In this document: piece after piece, positions 40,105 to 48,426 of the stretch | How positions within the stretch are numbered: position 1 is the stretch's first letter | Layout: each line of letters starts with the position of its first letter | Source: Streptomyces globisporus | Lineage (GTDB): Bacteria; Actinomycetota; Actinomycetes; Streptomycetales; Streptomycetaceae | Reading direction: 5' to 3' | Length of the DNA stretch: 51,462 bases | NCBI RefSeq assembly: GCF_003501885.1 | Contig: NZ_QWFA01000014.1 | Coordinates: forward strand, 1-51,462 | The notes under the pieces: generated by a model | What the model saw: only the letters and a program-made list of their open reading frames with translations | Told to the model about the DNA's origin: nothing | Databases searched by the model: none | Made by a program: the position numbers and the translations under genes

Positions 40105-40587
40105 ATGACGTTCAAGGTTGGCGACACCGTGGTCTATCCCCATCACGGGGCCGCGCTGATCGAGGCTATCGAAACTCGCCAGATCAAAGGCGTGGACAAG
40201 ACCTACTTGGTGCTCAAGGTCGCCCAGGGCGACTTGACGGTTCGTGTGCCGGCGGACAATGCGGAGTTCGTAGGCGTGCGCGACGTGGTCGGGCAGGACG
40301 GGCTGGACCGGGTCTTCGAGGTGCTGCGTGCACCGTACGCCGAAGAGCCGACGAACTGGTCCCGGCGTTACAAGGCAAATCTCGAGAAGCTCGCCTCCGG
40401 CGATGTCATCAAGGTCGCGGAAGTCGTCCGTGACCTGTGGCGTCGGGAGCGCGAGCGCGGTCTCTCCGCCGGAGAGAAGCGCATGCTCGCTAAGGCCCGC
40501 CAGATCCTGGTGAGCGAGCTCGCCCTCGCGGAGAACACGAACGAGGACAAGGCCGAGGCCCTGCTCGACGAGGTCCTCGCGTCCTGA
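40105..40587 (+). CDS. carD: CarD transcription factor
   Basis: 160 residues. The N-terminal RNA polymerase-interacting domain (about 1-60) has [14 protein letters not shown] and [14 protein letters not shown]; the helical C-terminal domain (about 70-160) binds DNA at the upstream edge of the bubble, with the wedge Trp in N-W-S-R-R. CarD binds the beta subunit and stabilises open complexes, notably at rRNA promoters. ATG with GGAAGGGG upstream. In mycobacteria it also precedes ispD-ispF-cysS. Confidence 0.95.
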   Translation: MTFKVGDTVVYPHHGAALIEAIETRQIKGVDKTYLVLKVAQGDLTVRVPADNAEFVGVRDVVGQDGLDRVFEVLRAPYAEEPTNWSRRYKANLEKLASGDVIKVAEVVRDLWRRERERGLSAGEKRMLAKARQILVSELALAENTNEDKAEALLDEVLAS

Positions 40588-40677
40588 AACCGGATCACAC
40601 CGGTCGTATGAATGTGCCGCGGTGCCCGCTGACCAGTCGTTTTCACGCTGTGTCGTCGGGCGCTGCGGCATGTTCGG

Positions 40678-40720
40678 ACCCGAATCCGCGTATCCCGGAT
40701 CCGTGAACCACCCGAATCCG
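40678..40720 (+). repeat. Pair of 11-bp direct repeats
   Basis: ACCCGAATCCG at 40678-40688 and 40710-40720, 32 bp apart, in the carD-ispD gap. Confidence 0.5.
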
Positions 40721-40726
40721 TGTACA

Positions 40727-40754
40727 CGGGGCCGTCGAGCACAAGGCGGCCCCG
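40727..40754 (+). terminator. Hairpin in the carD-ispD gap
   Basis: CGGGGCCG (40727-40734) / CGGCCCCG (40747-40754), perfect 8-bp stem; may separate carD from ispD. Confidence 0.5.
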
Positions 40755-40942
40755 ATGTCGTGTGAGCCCGGTGCGACCCGCGCTCGACCGGGCGGATGGT
40801 CACGGAAGGGGCCCGGTGCGAGTCAGGGTGTCACTCCCGGCTCGCTGGGCCCCTACCCATGTCGGTCGTGGAAACAAACCTGCCGAACCTCGGGACCTTC
40901 CTCCCGGAACCTCGGACCCCTCGGACCTTCGGAGTGCAACCG

Positions 40943-41710
40943 ATGTCAGCGACGCCACCCCCGACCGACCGGCCGCGCCCTCCCCGTACCGCCGCGGTGA
41001 TCCCCGCGGCCGGCCGGGGCGTGCGGCTCGGCCCGGGCGCGCCCAAGGCCCTCCGGGTGCTCGGCGGCACGCCCATGCTGATCCATGCCGTCCGCGCCAT
41101 GGCCGCCTCACGCGCCGTCTCCCTCGTCGTGGTCGTCGCCCCGCCGGGCGGCGCGCCCGAGGTGAAGCACCTCCTCGACGAGCACGCGCTGCCCGAGCGC
41201 ACCGACTACCTGGTGGTGCCGGGCGGTGAGACCCGCCAGGAGTCCGTCCGCCTCGGCATCGAAGCGCTGCCCGGGGATGTCGCCGTCGTCCTGGTCCACG
41301 ACGCCGCCCGCCCGCTGGTGCCGGTCGACACGGTGGACGCGGTCGCCGCCGCCGTACGGGACGGGGCACCCGCCGTCGTCCCCGCGCTGCCGCTGGCGGA
41401 CACCGTCAAGGAGGTCGAGCCCGCCCAGGCACCGGGCGAGCCGGAACCGGTGCTCGCCACCCCCGTACGGGCCAGGCTGCGCGCGGTCCAGACGCCACAG
41501 GGGTTCGACCGGGAGACGCTGGAGCGGGCGCACGCCGAGGTCGCGGTCGACGGCGAGGGCGCCACGGACGACGCGGGCATGGTGGAACGCCTCGGGAAGC
41601 CCGTGGTCGTCGTCCCCGGCCACGAAGAGGCGTTCAAGGTGACCCGGCCGCTCGATCTGGTGCTGGCCGAAGCGGTACTCGCCCGCAGGAGGGCCAACGA
41701 TGGTTTCTGA
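40943..41710 (+). CDS. ispD: 2-C-methyl-D-erythritol 4-phosphate cytidylyltransferase
   Basis: 255 residues. CTP-binding loop [11 protein letters not shown] near 20 with a downstream Lys (A-P-K-A-L), V-H-D-A-A-R-P-L-V near 118, and T-D-D-A-G-M-V-E near 210. Third step of the MEP isoprenoid pathway: CTP plus MEP to CDP-ME. The ATG at 40943 with GGAG upstream is chosen; an earlier ATG at 40859 would add 28 residues not typical of the family. It overlaps ispF by 11 bp, the next but one enzyme of the path. Confidence 0.93.
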   Translation: MSATPPPTDRPRPPRTAAVIPAAGRGVRLGPGAPKALRVLGGTPMLIHAVRAMAASRAVSLVVVVAPPGGAPEVKHLLDEHALPERTDYLVVPGGETRQESVRLGIEALPGDVAVVLVHDAARPLVPVDTVDAVAAAVRDGAPAVVPALPLADTVKEVEPAQAPGEPEPVLATPVRARLRAVQTPQGFDRETLERAHAEVAVDGEGATDDAGMVERLGKPVVVVPGHEEAFKVTRPLDLVLAEAVLARRRANDGF

Positions 41711-42215
41711 CACCTCTGCGGCGGGGCCCGCCCCCGCCGTCATCCCGCTCGTCGGCATCGGCACCGACATCCATGCCTTCGAGGAGGGCCGCGAGCTGTG
41801 GTGCGCGGGCCTGAAGTGGGACGGCGAGGGCCCGGGACTCGCCGGACACTCGGACGCCGACGTCGTCGCGCACGCCGCGTGCAACGCGCTCTTCTCCGCC
41901 GCGGGCCTCGGCGACCTCGGGCAGCACTTCGGCACGGGCCGCCCCGAGTGGTCCGGGGCCGCGGGCATCACCCTGCTCACCGAAGCCGCCCGGATCGTCC
42001 GCGCCGAGGGCTTCGAGATCGGGAACGTCGCCGTCCAGGTCGTCGGCCTCCGTCCGAAGATCGGCAAGCGGCGCGAGGAGGCGCAGAAGGTGCTGTCCGC
42101 CGCGGTGGGCGCCCCGGTCTCGCTCTCCGCCGCCACATCCGACGGCCTCGGCTTCACCGGTCGCGGCGAGGGCATCGCCGGCATCGCCACCGCCCTGGTC
42201 TACCGGACCCGCTAG
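41700..42215 (+). CDS. ispF: 2-C-methyl-D-erythritol 2,4-cyclodiphosphate synthase
   Basis: 171 residues. G-I-G-T-D-I-H-A-F supplies the metal Asp and His, G-H-S-D-A-D-V near 50 the third ligand and lid, and [14 protein letters not shown] the C-terminal signature. It forms the cyclodiphosphate from CDP-ME 2-phosphate in the MEP pathway; active as a trimer. The 15-residue N-terminal extension is common in Streptomyces. Translation is coupled to ispD through an 11-bp overlap. Confidence 0.94.
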   Translation: MVSDTSAAGPAPAVIPLVGIGTDIHAFEEGRELWCAGLKWDGEGPGLAGHSDADVVAHAACNALFSAAGLGDLGQHFGTGRPEWSGAAGITLLTEAARIVRAEGFEIGNVAVQVVGLRPKIGKRREEAQKVLSAAVGAPVSLSAATSDGLGFTGRGEGIAGIATALVYRTR

Positions 42216-42317
42216 GACCCTCCGGCGGGGCGCCGCGTTCACCCTTCCGGCCGGACGCGGCGGGAAGGATGCGGGACCGCGCGGTTGTCGGGCAGGAGCA
42301 GCATCGGAACACCGGAC

Positions 42318-42440
42318 CGCTCCGACGCCCCGTACGGCTACGCCGAGATCCGCGGCGAGGCGACGCTGACGGCCGACGGCGGGCAGGAGCTGATCGACGA
42401 GCTCTCGGTGAAGTACACCGGCAAGCCGTACGGGGAGCTC
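42318..42440 (+). pseudogene. Remnant of a PPOX-type flavin enzyme gene
   Basis: An in-frame stretch encodes Y-A-E-I-R-G-E-A-T-L-T and E-L-I-D-E-L-S-V-K-Y-T-G-K-P-Y, the strand-helix element of the pyridoxamine 5'-phosphate oxidase-like (F420/FMN) family. No intact flanks: the codons on each side do not match the family and there is no complete gene. It is a leftover between ispF and cysS. Confidence 0.55.
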
Positions 42441-42520
42441 CGAGACCCGGGGACTCCCCCTCGTACGGCCGGAAAACGCTCTCCGGGGTGTCCAGAACCA
42501 TCCCGGTACCAGAAAGTTGT

Positions 42521-42546
42521 CCCCGCGATCCCCAAGGGTCGCGGGG
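42521..42546 (+). terminator. Hairpin upstream of cysS
   Basis: CCCCGCGATCC (42521-42531) / GGGTCGCGGGG (42536-42546), 11 bp with one G-T pair; probably ends the ispDF transcript. It lies 30 bp before the cysS start. Confidence 0.5.
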
Positions 42547-42563
42547 CACTGGTGTCGGCCTAC

Positions 42564-42575
42564 TACCCTTGAGGC
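42564..42575 (+). promoter_or_regulatory. -10 box of cysS
   Basis: TACCCT (42564-42569), six bases before the GTG at 42576; leaderless message predicted. Confidence 0.45.
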
Positions 42576-43976
42576 GTGACTATTCGCCTGCACGACACCA
42601 GCGCCCGGCAGATCCGTGACTTCGTCCCGCTCACCGCGGGCTGTGTCTCGATCTACCTCTGTGGCGCCACCGTCCAGGCGGCACCGCACATCGGCCACAT
42701 CCGCTCGGGCCTGAACTTCGACATCATGCGCCGCTGGTTCACCTACCGCGGCTACGACGTCACGTTCATCCGGAACGTCACCGACATCGACGACAAGATC
42801 ATCGCGAAGTCCGCGGAGCAGGGCCGCCCCTGGTGGTCGATCGGCTACGAGAACGAGCGCGCGTTCAACGACGGCTACGACGTGCTCGGCTGCCTGCCGC
42901 CCACCTACGAGCCCCGCGCCACCGGCCACATCCCCGAGATGATCGAGATGATGCGCGGCCTGATCGAGCGCGGCCACGCCTACGAGGCCGACGGCAACGT
43001 CTACTTCGACGTGCGCTCCCTCCCCGGCTACCTGCAGCTCTCCAACCAGGAGCTGGACGATCTGCGCCAGCCCTCCGGCGACGGCGAGACCGGCAAGCGC
43101 GACCCGCGCGACTTCGCCATGTGGAAGGCCGTCAAGCCGGGCGAGCCCAGCTGGGAGACCCCGTGGGGCCGCGGCAGGCCCGGCTGGCACCTGGAGTGCT
43201 CCGCGATGGCCCACAAGTACCTGGGCTCCGCCTTCGACATCCACGGCGGCGGCATCGACCTGATCTTCCCGCACCACGAGAACGAGATCGCCCAGGCCAA
43301 GGCGTACGGCGACACGTTCGCCAACTACTGGGTGCACAACGGCTGGGTCACCCTGGCCGGCGAGAAGATGTCGAAGTCGCTGGGCAACTCCGTCCTCGTC
43401 AGCGAGATGGTCAAGCACTGGCGCCCCATCGTCCTGCGCTACTACCTCGGCACCCCGCACTACCGGTCGATGATCGAGTACAGCGAGGAGGCCCTGCGCG
43501 AGGCCGAGTCCGCGTTCGCCCGCATCGAGGGCTTCGTCCAGCGCGTCACCGAGAAGGTGGGGGAGACCGTCGCCCCCGCCGCCGAAGTACCGCCCGCCTT
43601 CGCCGAGGCGATGGACGAGGACCTGGGCGTCCCGCAGGCGCTGGCGATCATCCACACCACCGTCCGCCAGGGCAACAGCGCACTGGCCGCCGACGACAAG
43701 GAAGCCGCCGCGGGCCGCCTCGCCGAGGTCCGGGCCATGCTCGGCGTCCTCGGCCTGGACCCCCTCGACCCGCAGTGGGCGGGCGAGGGCGACCGCGGCG
43801 AGGACCTGCACGGCGTCGTCGACACCCTCGTGCGCCTCGTCCTCGACCAGCGGCAGTCGGCCCGCGCCCGCAAGGACTGGGCCGCCGCCGACGCCATCCG
43901 CGACCAGCTGGGCCAGTCCGGCCTCGTCATCGAGGACAGCCCCACCGGCCCCCGGTGGACGCTGGGACCGCGCTGA
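42576..43976 (+). CDS. cysS: Cysteinyl-tRNA synthetase
   Basis: 466 residues. Class I synthetase with zinc-ligand Cys29 in Y-L-C-G-A-T, HIGH motif at 38-41 (H-I-G-H), the Cys/His zinc residues in E-C-S-A-M-A and [13 protein letters not shown], and KMSKS in G-E-K-M-S-K-S-L. It charges tRNA-Cys with cysteine and ATP. Not the mycothiol ligase MshC, a shorter paralog with a different acceptor. GTG start with TACCCT upstream; no T-box leader was found. Confidence 0.96.
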   Translation: MTIRLHDTSARQIRDFVPLTAGCVSIYLCGATVQAAPHIGHIRSGLNFDIMRRWFTYRGYDVTFIRNVTDIDDKIIAKSAEQGRPWWSIGYENERAFNDGYDVLGCLPPTYEPRATGHIPEMIEMMRGLIERGHAYEADGNVYFDVRSLPGYLQLSNQELDDLRQPSGDGETGKRDPRDFAMWKAVKPGEPSWETPWGRGRPGWHLECSAMAHKYLGSAFDIHGGGIDLIFPHHENEIAQAKAYGDTFANYWVHNGWVTLAGEKMSKSLGNSVLVSEMVKHWRPIVLRYYLGTPHYRSMIEYSEEALREAESAFARIEGFVQRVTEKVGETVAPAAEVPPAFAEAMDEDLGVPQALAIIHTTVRQGNSALAADDKEAAAGRLAEVRAMLGVLGLDPLDPQWAGEGDRGEDLHGVVDTLVRLVLDQRQSARARKDWAAADAIRDQLGQSGLVIEDSPTGPRWTLGPR

Positions 43977-43999
43977 GCGAACCTCTGAGCAGGGCAATG

Positions 44000-44025
44000 G
44001 TGCCGCCCGGCGATCCGGGCGGCAC
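44000..44025 (+). terminator. Terminator after cysS
   Basis: Perfect 11-bp stem GTGCCGCCCGG (44000-44010) / CCGGGCGGCAC (44015-44025), 4-base loop CGAT. Confidence 0.7.
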
Positions 44026-44089
44026 ACTGATGAGACGTACACGATCCACATCCGCGTGCGGATCGAGGATTTACAGGAACAGGTAGGTC

Positions 44090-45046
44090 ATGGCCGGGAA
44101 CAGCCAGCGCAGGAACCGCCGCACGTCCAACAAGAAGGGCGCGCAGGTCGGCAGCGGTGGCAAGCGACGCCGTGGCCTGGAGGGCAAGGGCCCGACCCCG
44201 CCCGCGTCCGCTCGCAAGGGACACAAGAAGAACCGGGTCGCCAACGCCCAGGCCAAGCAGGCCGCCGCCCGCCGCCCCGCGCCCCGGCGCGGCGGCGCCA
44301 AGGGCACCTCGGAGATGGTCGTCGGCCGCAATCCGGTCTACGAGGCCCTGCGCGACGGCGTCCCCGCCGTGACGCTGTACGTCCAGCAGTACATCGACAA
44401 CGACGAGCGCGTCCGCGACGTCCTCAAGCTCGCCGGCGACCGCGGCACCATCAACCTGATGGAGGCCCCGCGCCCCGAGCTCGACCGGATGACGAACGGC
44501 CTGAACCACCAGGGCCTCGTCCTCCAGGTCCCGCCGTACGAGTACGCGCACCCCGACGACCTGCTCGCCGCCGCCGACGACGCCCACGAGGATCCGCTGA
44601 TCGTCGCCCTCGACGGCGTGACCGACCCGCGCAACCTCGGCGCCATCGTCCGCTCCGTCTCCGCGTTCGGCGGCCACGGCGTCGTCGTCCCCGAGCGCCG
44701 CGCGGCCGGCATGACCGCCGGAGCCTGGAAGTCCTCCGCCGGCACGGCCGCCCGCACCCCCGTCTCCCGGGTCACCAACCTCACCCGCGCCCTGGAGGGC
44801 TACCAGAAGGCGGGCCTCACGGTCGTCGGCCTGGCCGCCGACGGCGAGCACACGGTGGAGGACCTGGAAGAGCTGGACGGCCCGGTCGTCATCGTCATCG
44901 GCAGCGAGGGCAAGGGGCTGGGCCGCCTCGTCGGCGAGACCTGCGACTACCGGGTGCGGATCTCCATGCCGGGCGGCGCCGAGTCGCTCAACGCCGGTGT
45001 CGCCGCGGGCATCGTGCTGTACGAGGTGGCGCGCCGCCGCGCCTAG
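44090..45046 (+). CDS. rlmB: 23S rRNA (guanosine-2'-O)-methyltransferase, SpoU/TrmH type
   Basis: 318 residues. A basic N-terminal extension (about 1-75) rich in Lys/Arg/Gly and Ala, then the RNA-binding domain with [10 protein letters not shown] near 82, and the SPOUT catalytic domain with [12 protein letters not shown] (about 182), I-G-S-E-G-K-G-L-G, and [15 protein letters not shown] (about 288). It methylates the ribose of G2251-equivalent. The same gene follows cysS in mycobacteria. Confidence 0.92.
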   Translation: MAGNSQRRNRRTSNKKGAQVGSGGKRRRGLEGKGPTPPASARKGHKKNRVANAQAKQAAARRPAPRRGGAKGTSEMVVGRNPVYEALRDGVPAVTLYVQQYIDNDERVRDVLKLAGDRGTINLMEAPRPELDRMTNGLNHQGLVLQVPPYEYAHPDDLLAAADDAHEDPLIVALDGVTDPRNLGAIVRSVSAFGGHGVVVPERRAAGMTAGAWKSSAGTAARTPVSRVTNLTRALEGYQKAGLTVVGLAADGEHTVEDLEELDGPVVIVIGSEGKGLGRLVGETCDYRVRISMPGGAESLNAGVAAGIVLYEVARRRA

Positions 45047-45056
45047 AACGTCAGGG

Positions 45057-45103
45057 GTTCGCCCGTCGACAGGCCCGCCCGCCGGGCGAGTCGACGGGCG
45101 AAC
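45057..45103. terminator. Terminator after rlmB
   Basis: Perfect 14-bp stem GTTCGCCCGTCGAC (45057-45070) / GTCGACGGGCGAAC (45090-45103). Confidence 0.75.
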
Positions 45104-45207
45104 GCCGAACATCCATCCAGGATGCCCGAGTTTGGCCTGATCTTGACGGGTCTCGGACACATTCGGTGCGGTCAAGGCAGTGTCCTAAACACACATCACT
45201 CGGTTAG

Positions 45208-46836
45208 ATGAGTGTGGACACCAGAACGCCTCGGTTCGACGAACAACCCGCCCTGAGCATGACCAAGGTGGACAGCGACCCCGCGCAGGTCATCGTCAAC
45301 CACGCCAGCTTCCGGGTGCAGCTCGCCCCGGGCCAGCGCGCACGGCTGCGCGGTGCCCCCGCGGGCACGGCCCGCATCCCCGCCATGAGCGGCGCGGGCG
45401 GAGGCCGCAGGCGGGCACCCGTCGTCTGGAGCGGCAAGTCCGCTCCCGGCGACCCCGGTGCGACGGGCCTCCTCCAGGCCGTGCGCAACTCCACCGCCGG
45501 ACACCTCGACGCCGGACTCGGCGGAGCCCCCGGCGGCCACGAAGCGGGCGCGACCCAGGTCATCCCGCTCCTGGAGGAGACGCAGCCCAACCCCGTACTG
45601 ACCGCCCCCCACCAACCGGGACGCACCGGCCCCCTGCTGCCGCCCATGCGACAGGCCGTCGGCGCGTACGACGACCCGCTCGACGGACCCGAAGCCCCCG
45701 GCGACGACTACGACGCCGACGCCCCGGAAGCCGACGACACCGACGCCCACGCCCGGCGCGGCACGGGCGACCCCGTCCGGCACGCCTACTACCCCGGCCA
45801 CCGGATGAACCTGGGCGTCGTCCTGCTCCCCATGCGGGTCCTCCTCGGCTTCATCTCCATCTACGCCGGCATGGGCAAGCTGTGCGACCCCGTCTACTTC
45901 GACGGCGGCGAACGCGGCTCCATGGTCAAGTGGCTGACCTCCCTGCACCCGTGGGCCGTCGCCGAACCCCTGCGCGACTTCGCCCTCTCCCACCCGGTCG
46001 GCGCCGGACTGACCGTCGCCTTCCTCCAGGTGGTCGTCGGCGTCCTCACCGTCCTCGGCCTCTGGCAGCGGGTCGCCGCCGCTTTCGGCGCCCTGCTCTC
46101 CGCCGCGCTCCTGGTGACGGTCAGCTGGCGCACGGTCCCGGTGTACGACGCCCCCGACATCATCCTGCTGGCCGCCTGGAGCCCGCTGATCATCGCCGGC
46201 GCCCCCGTCTACTCCGTCGACGGCCGACTCGCCGGCGAGGCCTGGCGCAAGCTCGGCCCCCGATCGGAACTCTGGGACCTGCGCCGCCGGGTCCTGCGCC
46301 GGGGCACCGTCGTCGCGACCGTCGTCGTCGGCCTCACCCTGCTCATCGGCTCCATCCTCGGCGGCGCGGTCCGCTCCACCGAGGTCGTCACCGTCCCCGG
46401 CCGCAACGACAACCCCACCAATCGCCTCCCCGGCATGCCGCTGCCCCAGGAGTCCACCGGGGAACGCCAGGCCTCCCGCACCCCCGAGCAGCAGCGACAG
46501 CCCGAACCCACCAGCTCCGGCGCGGCGAGCACCCCCGCCACCGGCCAGGCCGACCCCGGCGCCACCCGCGACACCGGCGGCGGCCAGAGCACCGGCCAGG
46601 GCACCCAGCCCAGCCAGACCCAGGGCACCGGCCAGGCACCCCCGCAGCAGACCACCCCGCAGCAGCCCCCGGCCGCCACCAGCGCCGGACCCACCTCGTC
46701 CGGCTCCACCAGCGGCGACGCCTCCACGGGCGGCGGCGGCGAACCGGACCCCACCGGCGGCTCCACCTCCTCCGGCGGCGAAGGATCCACCTCGGGCGGC
46801 GGCGGCCGGAACCCGATCGGCGGCCTCCTCGGCTGA
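45208..46836 (+). CDS. DoxX-family membrane protein with disordered flanks
   Basis: 542 residues. The first 195 are disordered and acidic (D-D-P-L-D-G-P-E-A, D-A-D-A-P-E-A-D-D). A four-helix DoxX-like membrane domain (about 205-330) has R-V-L-L-G-F-I-S-I-Y-A-G-M-G-K, and a further helix lies near 370-392. The tail from about 405 is Gly/Ser/Thr/Pro/Gln-rich, probably outside the cell. DoxX proteins are linked to oxidative stress in mycobacteria and quinone-coupled reactions elsewhere; the role here is unknown. ATG at 45208; weak ribosome site. Confidence 0.82.
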   Translation: MSVDTRTPRFDEQPALSMTKVDSDPAQVIVNHASFRVQLAPGQRARLRGAPAGTARIPAMSGAGGGRRRAPVVWSGKSAPGDPGATGLLQAVRNSTAGHLDAGLGGAPGGHEAGATQVIPLLEETQPNPVLTAPHQPGRTGPLLPPMRQAVGAYDDPLDGPEAPGDDYDADAPEADDTDAHARRGTGDPVRHAYYPGHRMNLGVVLLPMRVLLGFISIYAGMGKLCDPVYFDGGERGSMVKWLTSLHPWAVAEPLRDFALSHPVGAGLTVAFLQVVVGVLTVLGLWQRVAAAFGALLSAALLVTVSWRTVPVYDAPDIILLAAWSPLIIAGAPVYSVDGRLAGEAWRKLGPRSELWDLRRRVLRRGTVVATVVVGLTLLIGSILGGAVRSTEVVTVPGRNDNPTNRLPGMPLPQESTGERQASRTPEQQRQPEPTSSGAASTPATGQADPGATRDTGGGQSTGQGTQPSQTQGTGQAPPQQTTPQQPPAATSAGPTSSGSTSGDASTGGGGEPDPTGGSTSSGGEGSTSGGGGRNPIGGLLG

Positions 46837-46853
46837 CCCGCACGACCACGCGA

Positions 46854-46901
46854 CGAGGGCGGCGCCCACCCGGTTCTCCTGCCGGGTGGGCGCCGCCCTC
46901 G
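46854..46901. terminator. 20-bp terminator between convergent genes
   Basis: Perfect 20-bp stem, arms 46854-46873 and 46882-46901 (CGAGGGCGG and CCGCCCTCG ends), 8-base loop. Confidence 0.85.
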
Positions 46902-46943
46902 TGAGCTGAGCAGCGTACGGGCGACTGCGCGTACGGGCCCCTG

Positions 46944-47660
46944 TCAGACGCCGTGGGACCCCAGCTCGCGAGCCGCCTCGGTCAGATCCTTCGCGGTGTC
47001 GATGGCCCGCCAGTACGCTCCGTTCGGCAGCGGATACCCGGCCAGCCGGCGCTCGCGCGCGAGCCGCGGGAACGTCGTCCGCTCATGGTCACCGCGGTCC
47101 GGCAGCAGCTTCGTGAACGCGGGCGAGAACACGTACACCCCGGCGTTGATCAGATACGGCGACGGCGGCGACTCGATGAAGTCGGTGATGTGCCCGAACG
47201 CGTCCGTCTCCACCGCACCCCACGGGATGCGCGGCCGGGCGAGGGCCAGGGTGGCGGTGGCGTCGCGCTCCGCATGGAAGGCCGCCATCTCCCGCAGCGG
47301 GAAACGGGTCCAGATGTCACCGTTCGTCGCGTACCACGGCTGATCGGCGTCGGGCAGCCGCTCGGCCGCGTACCGCAGCCCGCCGCCCCGCCCCAGCGGC
47401 TCGGTCTCCACGACCGTCGTGACCCGGAGCGGCAGAACGGCCTCCTCCAGCCACTCCTGGAGCACCTCGGCCAGATGCCCGCAGGAGACCACGGCGTCGG
47501 TGACCCCCTCGGCGGCCAGCCAGGACAGCTGATGGCCGATGATCGGAGTCCCGGTCCCGGGGATCTCGACCATCGGCTTGGGGCGGTCGTCGGTGTACGG
47601 CCGCAGCCGCGACCCCTGGCCACCGGCAAGGATCACGGCCTGCGTCGGATACGTATGCAT
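46944..47660 (-). CDS. NDP-sugar pyrophosphorylase-like nucleotidyltransferase
   Basis: 238 residues from ATG at 47660. The NTP-transferase N-terminal signature V-I-L-A-G-G-Q-G-S-R-L-R-P-Y and D-D-R-P-K-P-M-V-E-I are followed by T-N-G-D-I-W-T near 110, where the Asp binds metal, and V-Y-V-F-S near 178. It activates a sugar 1-phosphate with CTP, GTP or UTP, the base being undecidable here. A GTG nine bases earlier is possible, but a TATCGT box ends seven bases before the ATG and favours it. Confidence 0.87.
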   Translation of the reverse strand: MHTYPTQAVILAGGQGSRLRPYTDDRPKPMVEIPGTGTPIIGHQLSWLAAEGVTDAVVSCGHLAEVLQEWLEEAVLPLRVTTVVETEPLGRGGGLRYAAERLPDADQPWYATNGDIWTRFPLREMAAFHAERDATATLALARPRIPWGAVETDAFGHITDFIESPPSPYLINAGVYVFSPAFTKLLPDRGDHERTTFPRLARERRLAGYPLPNGAYWRAIDTAKDLTEAARELGSHGV

Positions 47661-47667
47661 GGCAGGC

Positions 47668-47673
47668 ACGATA
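47668..47673 (-). promoter_or_regulatory. -10 box of the nucleotidyltransferase gene
   Basis: TATCGT on the minus strand, seven bases before the ATG at 47660; leaderless message predicted. Confidence 0.4.
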
Positions 47674-47722
47674 TGCGGTGCCCGCCCACGGAAGGCGGCG
47701 CCCGGCGCGACCGCCTCCCGGA

Positions 47723-47778
47723 CTCAGCCTCCGGAGCTCAGCCTCCGGGGCTCAGCCTCCGGGGCTCAGCCTCCGGAG
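47723..47778. repeat. Four tandem copies of a 14-bp unit
   Basis: CTCAGCCTCCGGRG repeated four times head to tail (47723-47736, 47737-47750, 47751-47764, 47765-47778), followed by a partial fifth CTCAGC that contains the stop codon of the next minus-strand gene. R is A in copies 1 and 4, G in 2 and 3. Confidence 0.9.
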
Positions 47779-47779
47779 C

Positions 47780-48193
47780 TCAGCTGAACTGCGCGACGCC
47801 GGAGGCGAACGAGGTGTCGCAGACCGGACGGGAGAAGCGGTGCGCCCGGGTCGGGCCGTACTGCTCCACGGCCGCCTTGCCGAGCGCCTTGGCGATCGAC
47901 ATGCAGTGGCGGGCGAGCGACGGACGCTGCTCGACGGCCCGCTGGAGGCCCGTGAGCGCGGCGCCCGGGTCCTTCTCCTGAAGCTCCACGAGCAGCTTCT
48001 CGCGCAGGACGTCCTGCGGGGCGTGCGGCTTCGCGGGCTTGGACACGGTCTCCGAGGAGGCGGCCAGCAGCTGGGAGTCCTTGTCCGACGCCGCCCACGG
48101 AACGCTGGTGACCGCGAGGGTCCCGGACAGAACCATGACGACGGGCAGGACGAGAGCGAGGGATCGGCCGATGCGGCGCGCGGTGTGGGTCAC
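47780..48193 (-). CDS. Small secreted protein
   Basis: 137 residues from GTG at 48193. An N-terminal signal (R-R-I-G-R-S-L then a hydrophobic stretch, about 12-32) ends near V-P-W-A. The mature part is helical, with Cys residues in R-H-C-M-S-I and P-V-C-D-T-S-F that could pair outside the cell. No family recognised. TACGCT ends six bases before the start. The stop is inside the tandem 14-bp repeat. Confidence 0.75.
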   Translation of the reverse strand: MTHTARRIGRSLALVLPVVMVLSGTLAVTSVPWAASDKDSQLLAASSETVSKPAKPHAPQDVLREKLLVELQEKDPGAALTGLQRAVEQRPSLARHCMSIAKALGKAAVEQYGPTRAHRFSRPVCDTSFASGVAQFS

Positions 48194-48199
48194 GCAGCG

Positions 48200-48205
48200 A
48201 GCGTA
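48200..48205 (-). promoter_or_regulatory. -10 box of the small secreted protein gene
   Basis: TACGCT on the minus strand, six bases before the GTG at 48193. Confidence 0.45.
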
Positions 48206-48364
48206 GCGGCCGGTGATGACTTGGCGACAATTCGTCACCCTCGCGGGGGATGGTTCGACGCGCCCTTTCGAATACGAGGTTGACGCCCCGGGGTGAAATG
48301 CCCAGTGTGCCGGGGTATTTGACGCCGCGCGGCGCCGAAACCCAAACCCGCCGGGACCACGCAA

Positions 48365-48407
48365 ACGGCCCCGCGCCGCCGGGCGATGCCGGGGGACGCG
48401 GGGCCGT
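48365..48407 (-). terminator. Terminator of msiK
   Basis: ACGGCCCCGCG (48365-48375) / CGCGGGGCCGT (48397-48407), perfect 11-bp stem, 19 bp after the msiK stop. Confidence 0.7.
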
Positions 48408-48426
48408 GCGTACGGCAGGAGGCGGG

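Noticed and set aside
40859..40942. Upstream ispD start at 40859
   Set aside because: It would add 28 residues of Pro/Thr/Asn-rich sequence not typical of IspD, and GGAG lies before the ATG at 40943.
42216..42575. T-box leader for cysS
   Set aside because: No T-box sequence or specifier stem; the region holds a PPOX remnant, a hairpin and a -10 box instead.
47723..47778. CRISPR-like array
   Set aside because: Units are 14 bp, contiguous, without spacers; it is a simple tandem repeat.
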